Below, in pieces: positions 39,765-45,614 of a stretch of DNA of 64,000 nt. How positions within the stretch are numbered: the first letter of the stretch is position 1; the number at the start of each line of letters is the position of its first letter. The notes beneath the pieces are model-generated. The model ran no database searches. It saw nothing but the letters and a program-made list of their open reading frames with translations, and was not told where the DNA came from. Source of the DNA: Moraxella sp. (lineage in GTDB: Bacteria; Pseudomonadota; Gammaproteobacteria; Pseudomonadales; Moraxellaceae); contig JAUMYZ010000002.1 of assembly GCA_030528385.1 (NCBI GenBank), positions 124,001 to 188,000 of the forward strand. The letters are read 5' to 3'. The translations under genes were made by a program, and so were the position numbers.

Positions 39765-40766
39765 TTATTCTTCTTTGTTGTCTTGTGGACGCGCCAAAAC
39801 GGCTCTGGGGTGCGCTTTGTCATAAGTGCGACTAAGCGATGTAAAATCCACTTGGGTATAAATCTGTGTGGTGCTGATACTGCTGTGTCCGAGCATTTCT
39901 TGAACGGCGCGCAAATCGCCACTGGCAGACAGTAGGTGCGAAGCAAAACAATGACGCAATAAATGCGGATAAAGGTTTTGGTTAATCCCTGCCGACATGG
40001 CGCACGCCTTAAGACGCAGTTGCACCGCCCTTTGGCTTAGGCGCTTGCCATGGCGCTCACTGACAAACAGCGCTGGGGTGTGTTTTTGCCACGCTTGACG
40101 ATAAGGCAAATATGCCTGCAGCGCTTCTTGTGCTTTTTTACCCACTGGTACCAGACGCATTTTGCCCCCTTTGCCCAGCACACAGACGTTTTTGTTGGAC
40201 ATATCCACATCTGCCACATCAAGACCCACCAGCTCCGACAGACGCAAACCGCTGCTATACATCAGCTCAAACATCGCCTTGTCGCGCACCCACAAGCGAG
40301 CTTGTTTGGGGTCATCAGGTGGCGCTTGGTCAAGCAGACGCGCCATCAGTGCTTCGGTGGTAATCTCCGGCAAAGGACGTGGCTGAGTTTTAAGACGATA
40401 ACCCATCGCTGGGTTTTGGCAAAGCGCGCCTTGTTGTATGGCAAAGGCATAAAACTGACGAATGGCAGACAAAGTTTGTTTAATGCTGGCAACTTTGAGC
40501 GCGTCTCGTTCTATTTTTTGGGCAAAAAACACTTCAAGGTGCTTTTTTTGGCACGCCTGATAATCGCCCTGCAACTGCGCGTCTTTGGCAACAAAGCTGG
40601 CAAACTGATAAATGTTGGCTTGATAGGCGCTGATGGTGTGAGCGGAGTAATTTTGGCGATGTAAAGCAGACAGCCACCCATCAATGACGGCAAGAAACTC
40701 AGGTGAGATGTCTGCTGGTTCGTTCTGATTGGGGTTTTTGCTGGGGGTTAGGTGGGACAGTCTCAT
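39765..40766 (-). CDS. xerC: tyrosine recombinase XerC
   Basis: Site-specific recombinase of 333 residues that, with XerD, resolves chromosome dimers at dif. N-terminal SAM-like core-binding domain (about residues 25-115). Catalytic residues: Arg in SSGLRLSELVG, His-x-x-Arg in HLLRHCFASH, His in LGHSSIS, and Tyr in TQIYTQVD. It is a housekeeping gene and forms the left border of the AT-rich peptide cassette region; there is no sign that it acts as an integrase for it. Confidence 0.92.
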   Translation of the reverse strand: MRLSHLTPSKNPNQNEPADISPEFLAVIDGWLSALHRQNYSAHTISAYQANIYQFASFVAKDAQLQGDYQACQKKHLEVFFAQKIERDALKVASIKQTLSAIRQFYAFAIQQGALCQNPAMGYRLKTQPRPLPEITTEALMARLLDQAPPDDPKQARLWVRDKAMFELMYSSGLRLSELVGLDVADVDMSNKNVCVLGKGGKMRLVPVGKKAQEALQAYLPYRQAWQKHTPALFVSERHGKRLSQRAVQLRLKACAMSAGINQNLYPHLLRHCFASHLLSASGDLRAVQEMLGHSSISTTQIYTQVDFTSLSRTYDKAHPRAVLARPQDNKEE

Positions 40767-40849
40767 AAGGGTTTATTTTAAAACCATCATTGTAACTTTA
40801 AACAACCGCAAAAACCACTAAAATTTATCATCTTTTACATCAACACTTC

Positions 40850-41482
40850 CTACAAAAACTGCCGAAATAATATCGGACTTTGTTTTAGTAAAGTTTGGGT
40901 TTGATGAATGGCAACAAAACTTTTATCACTAAGTTGTTTTTGGTGGTCTGTGGTAGGCAATATCAACAACACTTTGCCTGCGGTGTTTTTATCTGCCGTT
41001 AGCCAAAGTTTTTCAAATTGTTTGCGTGTCAAAGTACGATTGCCCCAACCAGAATCCGCCAAATAAATATTGTTGCCATCTATTGCTCGCACCACGCTAA
41101 AATGATCGCTGCGTTTGTGATTGACATAAACAATCACCGGAATTTTAATCTTGGCAAGCGTGTCATAATCCATCATCATGCCACGAGCGACAAAACCATA
41201 TTTTTGACTAACCATCGCCAAATCAGCAAATGATGCCATCACACCATCTAATGCCATGTCATCCAAAACTTGCTGTTCGGTTTTTGGTGTTTGATAAAAG
41301 TAAGTTAAAATGGTGGATAGTGATGATGCACCGCACGAATAATCCACATCTTGCTTGGTGATGTTGGCATCTCTGTTATCTTTCCAAGTGGTTTTGGTGC
41401 TAAGCGGTGTGTTTAGCAGATATTGCCAATCAGCGTAAGCGGTACCAACCAGAACGGTTAATAAAACAAGCACAAATTTCAT
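40850..41482 (-). CDS. secreted C39-family cysteine peptidase
   Basis: Protein of 210 residues with a Sec signal peptide (residues 1-17, ending TAYA before DWQ). The peptidase C39 residues are present: Gln44 and Cys50 in KQDVDYSCGASSL, His127 in RSDHFSVVRAI and Asp143 in IYLADSGWG. C39 enzymes normally form the N-terminal domain of ABC exporters and cut double-glycine leaders in the cytoplasm. Here the domain stands alone and is exported, so it should act in the periplasm. It starts one base after the beta-barrel gene stop (coupled translation). The nearby precursor has a matching Gly-Ala leader, making this the likely processing enzyme. Confidence 0.88.
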   Translation of the reverse strand: MKFVLVLLTVLVGTAYADWQYLLNTPLSTKTTWKDNRDANITKQDVDYSCGASSLSTILTYFYQTPKTEQQVLDDMALDGVMASFADLAMVSQKYGFVARGMMMDYDTLAKIKIPVIVYVNHKRSDHFSVVRAIDGNNIYLADSGWGNRTLTRKQFEKLWLTADKNTAGKVLLILPTTDHQKQLSDKSFVAIHQTQTLLKQSPILFRQFL

Positions 41483-41483
41483 A

Positions 41484-42428
41484 TCAAGGTGCGGCAGGCT
41501 CTGGCGTTTTGTTTTGGCGGTATTTTTGCGATAACGGTGGGGGCAACTCGCCCAGTTTGGTGGTCAAACCCACAGACAAGGTGCTGCCACCATCGCCTGA
41601 GATGGGCATACGAACATTGGTCGTTAGGTTGGTTCTGGCACTCATGGCGTAGGCAAATCCTAGATTAAGCGTGGTTTGAGTGTTGTTATTTTCTAGCTTG
41701 GTGCTACTTTTGTCCGCCCATTTGTGGCGTACGCCCACACCACCCGTTAGGGTAATATCAGGATTGACCGCAAAACCCACCGAACCATTTAACATGGCGG
41801 TATCGCCAATAGCCACTTGACCGCCGTTTTTTAAATCACGCTTGGCTTGGTATTGGTAACTGCCTGTCAAACTTAGTACAATGGGATCATTGACCACATA
41901 GACCGTGCCACCAATCACGGCAGACGCACCGCTTTTTGAACGCAGTCCTTGGGTGTTGTCATAAACTGATACTTCGCCAAATATGAGACTGTCTGGCAGG
42001 GATTGATGATTTTGGGTGGCTTGGTATTGGCTGGTGATACTGACATCTTGTAGATAGGTGTCGCTGGTATTGGTAAAATGATTGGCATTTTGATGACGAG
42101 CAGCGTTATATATACCACTGGTTTTAATACCCAGCTCAAATTTATCACTTACCCCATAACGCAAACCCAGCCCTGCGATGAGACTATCAGTATTGCTATG
42201 ACTATTACCCACCGATGGGATATAAATGATGCGTCCATTACCCACGTCTATGCTATCAAAGTCCTGTGCGGTGGCTGCTACCTTATGATGGTTATAATAG
42301 CTAAGATTGGTATCTAGCTTAAAGCGGTTTTTATCCGCTAATAAATCCTCTACCGTTAGGGGTAGGTCGGCGTGGGCTACTACCGAAAATGTAAAAATCA
42401 ACACAAGAGATGACTTTAAATATTCCAT
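41484..42428 (-). CDS. outer-membrane beta-barrel-like protein
   Basis: Protein of 314 residues with a Sec signal peptide (about residues 1-20, ending AHA before DLPLTVEDLL). The mature part is made of alternating amphipathic strands with Gly/aromatic turns (GLGLRYGVSDKFELGIKTSG, LNGSVGFAVNPDITLTGGVG, LNLGFAYAMSARTNL), typical of a 12-strand-like outer-membrane channel. A short proline-rich tail follows the last strand (ELPPPLSQ). It is cotranscribed with the C39 peptidase. Together with the upstream peptide genes it is a plausible exit channel for the processed peptide; this is inferred, not shown. Confidence 0.75.
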   Translation of the reverse strand: MEYLKSSLVLIFTFSVVAHADLPLTVEDLLADKNRFKLDTNLSYYNHHKVAATAQDFDSIDVGNGRIIYIPSVGNSHSNTDSLIAGLGLRYGVSDKFELGIKTSGIYNAARHQNANHFTNTSDTYLQDVSITSQYQATQNHQSLPDSLIFGEVSVYDNTQGLRSKSGASAVIGGTVYVVNDPIVLSLTGSYQYQAKRDLKNGGQVAIGDTAMLNGSVGFAVNPDITLTGGVGVRHKWADKSSTKLENNNTQTTLNLGFAYAMSARTNLTTNVRMPISGDGGSTLSVGLTTKLGELPPPLSQKYRQNKTPEPAAP

Positions 42429-42546
42429 AAATTATTTCTTAAAGGTGTTAGAGATTAAAAAACATATGAACAGAAATAATGAAGCTAACAGTGATAAAAA
42501 AATTGAAAAAAAATATCATACCATTATTAGATTTTACAAAAAATCT

Positions 42547-42672
42547 TTAACACATATCGCAATCAAAATAAAAACACCAAAAAATAACGAAAATAAAAAT
42601 TGTAATTTTTTGGATTTTTTTTTCTATATCATAGCCAACATATGATAAAATTCCAGATATGAAATCAAACAT
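42547..42672 (-). CDS. short membrane ORF (immunity-like, possibly frameshifted)
   Basis: A 41-residue frame starting ATG two bases after the stop of the core-D remnant. Its first half (MFDFISGILSYVGYDIEKK) is polar, then hydrophobic. A run of nine A (read on the minus strand) lies after residue 16. One A fewer would shift the frame into SKKLQFLFSLFFGVFILIAI, a cleaner membrane segment, giving about 45 residues. By position it matches the other small membrane proteins that follow each core piece. Very AT-rich. No family recognised. Confidence 0.4.
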   Translation of the reverse strand: MFDFISGILSYVGYDIEKKIQKITIFIFVIFWCFYFDCDMC

Positions 42673-42674
42673 AA

Positions 42675-42906
42675 TTAAAATCCAATAATTGCATTATAAA
42701 TATAAGTGATTTGTAATGCACATTACAAAAGATAAAATTCTTTACTATCTGCCTGCACAAAGCTTTATTAGTACCATAGTTTGCCGCTATACCATTTACT
42801 CGCCAAGCATTCGTACCTATATTTGTTAGACTTGGGGTAAACTTAGTCCCACCGCTTGCGATATAACCAGCACCCCCGTTAATATACCAATCACCGCACC
42901 ACTGTC
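42675..42906 (-). pseudogene. core-peptide remnant D
   Basis: No start codon or leader. The frame opens with DSGAVIGILTG and then, after adding one G to a run of five, continues as GAGYIASGGTKFTPSLTNIG and on to a stop at 42675. The opening resembles core B (NSGAVGVAITATP) and the GGAVAGAIGGP part of core A. This suggests a decayed or silent core peptide of the same family. The next small membrane ORF begins two bases after its stop. Confidence 0.5.
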
Positions 42907-43009
42907 AACATAACAAAAAATAGATCATAAAATTCTTTATCACCGTCAATCCTTATTTTGTTATAATAAAAACCAAAAATATTTTACCATAACAAAATAA
43001 TAAAACATA

Positions 43010-43561
43010 TCATGATATAATTTTTTTAACATCTATGCTAATATAGCAAGATAAAAAACCTTTTAATTTAACACTAATAAAAAATTTATTACCATTATCA
43101 TCTATCACTCTTTGTAAGAATATTGTACCAAAATTAAAAATAGGGGATATTTTAATACTATTAAATTTCTCATCATTTATCATTAAATAATTGCAACCAG
43201 ATTTTGCCGATAATACAAAAGTAAACTCATTATCTTTTACAATAATTTTATGAATACTTCCCATTATTTTATCATACGTAATGGGTATTTTTTTGCTAAA
43301 TGCGGACAAATTATTCTTTATAGGAATAAAACCAATATTATCTATTTTTTCTGTATTTAGGATAAAATGACAAATAGAATAACAAACAAATAACCCCATT
43401 ATAATAAATAACGAATAAGGCAAATAAATATTGTGATATAAAACAATACAAACAAAAAATAACATCACAATTACAGATATAGCTAAATAATTTTTTCTAA
43501 TTTTTAACTCTCTAAAAATAGAAAAAATCTCAGGTATAAGTTCGGTTATCAAGAGCCACAT
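43010..43561 (-). CDS. two-TM membrane protein (candidate immunity protein C)
   Basis: Protein of 183 residues, not recognised. Two membrane segments (about residues 26-45 and 49-67) are followed by a soluble domain rich in Ile, Asn and Lys with mixed strands. Codon use is extremely AT-rich compared with flanking core genes, a sign of recent transfer. It follows the headless core C by 78 bp and is the third membrane ORF in the cassette series, so protection against core C is a reasonable guess. Confidence 0.6.
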   Translation of the reverse strand: MWLLITELIPEIFSIFRELKIRKNYLAISVIVMLFFVCIVLYHNIYLPYSLFIIMGLFVCYSICHFILNTEKIDNIGFIPIKNNLSAFSKKIPITYDKIMGSIHKIIVKDNEFTFVLSAKSGCNYLMINDEKFNSIKISPIFNFGTIFLQRVIDDNGNKFFISVKLKGFLSCYISIDVKKIIS

Positions 43562-43587
43562 GAATAAATTCCATTTTAACCATACAA

Positions 43588-43624
43588 TTTATAAGACCAA
43601 GTTGGGTAAACTCAGTCTTATAAA
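43588..43624. repeat. inverted repeat between core C and its membrane ORF
   Basis: TTTATAAGAC (43588-43597) and GTCTTATAAA (43615-43624) are exact inverted repeats with a 17-nt loop. They may form an RNA stem that limits or stabilises the transcript between the two ORFs. Confidence 0.45.
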
Positions 43625-43639
43625 TACCATCAAAATCTG

Positions 43640-43804
43640 TTATCTTCTATTCATGTAACCACGAATACGATTATGGAGAAGTTGTGGTCCTGGTCCAGCT
43701 GCCCATCTTGCCCCCGCATACATTGCAGGAACACCATATACAACACCATAGTAAGCAAGTGGTGCCCAAGCCCCCTGTGTCTCTTCCATCTGCTTATCCG
43801 TCAT
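43640..43804 (-). CDS. core peptide C with double-glycine-type leader end, no signal peptide
   Basis: A 54-residue frame that begins with MTDKQMEETQGAWAP, i.e. the same leader end as the full precursor, followed by a different core rich in Ala, Gly, Tyr and Arg (YYGVVYGVPAMYAGARWA, ending NRIRGYMNRR). The first 40 bp are identical to the expressed gene at 45095-45134. There is an in-frame stop shortly upstream, no signal peptide and no ribosome-binding site, so it is probably silent by itself. It could replace the expressed core by recombination in the shared 40 bp. Confidence 0.6.
   Translation of the reverse strand: MTDKQMEETQGAWAPLAYYGVVYGVPAMYAGARWAAGPGPQLLHNRIRGYMNRR
43765..43804 (-). 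repeat. 40-bp leader repeat, copy 2
   Basis: Identical to copy 1 at 45095-45134. It encodes MTDKQMEETQGAWG/A up to and just past the predicted Gly-Ala cut site. Similarity starts exactly at the Met codon and stops one or two codons after the cut site. Confidence 0.9.
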
Positions 43805-43819
43805 CAAAGATGCAACAAC

Positions 43820-44089
43820 CTATCCATTTTTAATTTTAAAAAATATTGAACAAACTCCCATTAAAGGATAGCACATCATCATTAACAAATAGTATGGACT
43901 TTTCACATCAATACCCAAATTATTACAAGCCAAACAACCAATTAAAATCAAAAATATCAGTAAAAATAAAATATTAGGAAGTGTCAAATCTTCTTTTTTG
44001 ACAAAAGTATTCAAAAAAGGGATTATGGAACAAAATACAAATACAGGCAGAATATAAGCTGATGACATCATTTCATTAATAGCAATCAA
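43820..44089 (-). CDS. three-TM small membrane protein (candidate immunity protein B)
   Basis: Protein of up to 89 residues with three hydrophobic segments (AYILPVFVFCSIIPFLNTF, ILFLLIFLILIGCLACN, YYLLMMMCYPLMGVCSIFF). Start is TTG at 44089 or ATG at 44071. No family recognised, but size and topology resemble immunity proteins of membrane-acting bacteriocins. It follows core remnant B by about 70 bp. AT-rich. Confidence 0.5.
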   Translation of the reverse strand: MIAINEMMSSAYILPVFVFCSIIPFLNTFVKKEDLTLPNILFLLIFLILIGCLACNNLGIDVKSPYYLLMMMCYPLMGVCSIFFKIKNG

Positions 44090-44157
44090 TTAAAGACAAA
44101 GTGGTGATATTAAGCAAAAATACCTAACACCACCATGTATTGAATTATAATGATGAT

Positions 44158-44280
44158 TTATCTTCTAAATTTATTGGCATAATGACCACCGCCCAAGACA
44201 ACACCACCACCTATAACAGCCGACCTAATTGCACCAATTGGCGTAGCAGTAATAGCAACGCCTACTGCACCACTATTTTT
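44158..44280 (-). pseudogene. core-peptide remnant B
   Basis: A 40-codon open stretch, closed upstream by a stop, with no start codon. It reads KNSGAVGVAITATPIGAIRS followed by a Gly/Val-rich end and YANKFRR. It shares the GAV-x-AI-x-P-x-G-IR pattern with core A (GGAVAGAIGGPVGIRN), so it is the C-terminal part of a homologous peptide whose leader has been lost. Confidence 0.5.
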
Positions 44281-44600
44281 TTATTAATAAATAAAAAATA
44301 TGCTATTTAATAAAAATACAATCAAAGAAATAATTAGGTTAAATGATTTTGTTAAATATTATAACTCATGAATAAAAAACAAACCAACTACCACAATAAA
44401 AGTTAAAGCACCAACTCTAATTATATCAGAATAGTGATATTTTTATTCTCACAACAACAGAAAAAAACTTGTTGTTGCCAAAAAATACACCAAATCAATA
44501 TTGCTAGCATATTTAGTTTATTTATTTACTCTTGAAGTTAAAAATTCTGATATAAAAATACTACCATCAAAAAAATTAATAACATAAACGATAATAATAT
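44281..44600. other. decayed membrane-ORF sequence
   Basis: On the minus strand, hydrophobic coding-like pieces (ALTFIVVVGLFFIHEL and NLIISLIVFLLNSIFF) are interrupted by a stop and by a hairpin (ACAACAACAG / CTTGTTGTTG, about 44451-44477). This looks like a broken membrane or immunity gene. No intact gene is seen. Confidence 0.4.
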
Positions 44601-44610
44601 AAAAATTATG

Positions 44611-44868
44611 TTACGAATTTATTTTATTAATCATGTATTTACGATAAAAGAAAATACAAATAATTGGTGCCAGTAATAAAATCCAACCAAATATAAATTG
44701 AGCATTTAAATTGGATTCAATATTTTCCAAAACAAACTGTCTAGCCAGTGTCATTGATGTAGGTAAAATTAACAAAGTCAATGAACCCACCCAATTGGGT
44801 AACTTTGACTTATTTAGGTATATCAATCCAGAAGTCAAAGACCCAATGATAATTATCAACCAAAACAT
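44611..44868 (-). CDS. three-TM small membrane protein (candidate immunity protein A)
   Basis: Protein of 85 residues with three hydrophobic segments (FWLIIIIGSLTSGLIYL, WVGSLTLLILPTSMTLA, FIFGWILLLAPIICIFF) and a basic tail (YRKYMINKINS). It starts seven bases after the stop of the restored core-A frame, so it is almost certainly in the same transcript. Position, size and topology fit an immunity protein for core A. No sequence family is recognised. Confidence 0.6.
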   Translation of the reverse strand: MFWLIIIIGSLTSGLIYLNKSKLPNWVGSLTLLILPTSMTLARQFVLENIESNLNAQFIFGWILLLAPIICIFFYRKYMINKINS

Positions 44869-44875
44869 TGTTAAA

Positions 44876-45332
44876 TTACTTATTGACTACAGTGCCTATA
44901 AAGTTAGTTGCAGCACCTGTACGTGATAGATAATAGTAATTTCTAATTCCAACAGGTCCACCTATTGCTCCAGCAACAGCACCACCAGCAGTATAAACAC
45001 CTAAGCCTTTCCAAGTAAATTTATTGCCACCAGCAACACCCCCCCATATAACTCCAAGCCCCAATACCTGCACCAGCCCAAGCTCCTAGTGCACCCCAAG
45101 CCCCCTGTGTCTCTTCCATCTGCTTATCCGTCATGGCAACGGCTTGCAGGTTTTGCGTGTCATTAAAGGCAAAAGATAGGTCAGCTTGTGAGATGGTGTC
45201 TGGGGTGGATAGCACGGACAGCTCTGGTTGAACGGCTGGGGCTGCTTTGCTATAATAACTGGTCTCTGCAAAAGCAGGGGCAGACGCTACGGCAGCACTC
45301 ATGGTTAGTGCTAGGATTGAGAACTTTTTCAT
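44876..45332 (-). CDS. bacteriocin-like precursor A with Sec signal and Gly-Ala leader (frameshifted)
   Basis: Starts at ATG 45332 with AGGA 8 nt upstream. Residues 1-22 are a Sec signal peptide (MKKFSILALT to AFA before ETSYY). A 56-residue leader follows, ending MTDKQMEETQGA with Met at -12 and -7, Thr at -4 and Gly-Ala at -2/-1, the pattern of double-glycine leaders. The core begins WGALGAWAGAGIGAW. A run of seven G (45039-45045) throws the frame into a stop at 45021. With six G it would continue as GGVAGGNKFTWKGLG to the stop at 44876: 151 residues, core 73, Gly/Ala-rich like class II bacteriocins. As sequenced it is broken or phase-off. Confidence 0.7.
45095..45134 (-). repeat. 40-bp leader repeat, copy 1 (expressed gene)
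   Basis: Exact match to 43765-43804. It spans the end of the leader and the cut site of precursor A. Confidence 0.9.
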
Positions 45333-45446
45333 AAATTTTCCTGTTTTTAGTTTATGGAAAGCCATCAGCCCAAAGACCGATAGCAATAACCACCGCTAGG
45401 GCATTCGTAGGTGAGATGATGATTGCCTTACTGGTGGTTGTCTGTG

Positions 45447-45475
45447 ATTATAGTCAAAACAGTTGTACCCGTCAA
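45447..45475 (-). promoter_or_regulatory. sigma-70 promoter of the peptide cassette operon
   Basis: On the minus strand TTGACG (45475-45470) and a perfect TATAAT (45452-45447) are separated by exactly 17 nt. The start of transcription would be near 45440, giving a leader of about 108 nt before the precursor ATG. Confidence 0.75.
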
Positions 45476-45496
45476 ATAAAATACAACAAAATACCC

Positions 45497-45533
45497 ATGA
45501 ATAAAAATTGTATTTTGTATGATTTTTATTCAT
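45497..45533. repeat. 12-bp perfect inverted repeat upstream of the cassette promoter
   Basis: ATGAATAAAAAT (45497-45508) and ATTTTTATTCAT (45522-45533) are exact inverted repeats with a 13-nt spacer, beginning 22 bp upstream of the -35 box of the peptide operon and 82 bp before the divergent MATE gene. It may be an operator for a dimeric regulator controlling one or both genes. Confidence 0.6.
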
Positions 45534-45614
45534 ATTCCAGCCTGTGGCACAAGCAGTTTAGACCAATCATCAAAATTTTGTTAAAATACACCATTTTAAC
45601 TTTATGCCAACACC

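Noticed and set aside
39765-40766. XerC as an integrase marking a genomic island
   Set aside because: Motifs and length fit the housekeeping XerC. No att-like direct repeats or tRNA were seen beside the AT-rich region.
42307-42645. Plus-strand open frame of 112 codons over the barrel gene start
   Set aside because: It is largely antisense to the barrel gene and its tail is Lys/Asn-rich AT-rich sequence; no ribosome-binding site or family.
45333-45386. Longer N-terminus for the peptide precursor
   Set aside because: The frame can be extended upstream to 45386, but the ATG at 45332 has a good AGGA site and begins a perfect Sec signal peptide. The extension would bury the signal.
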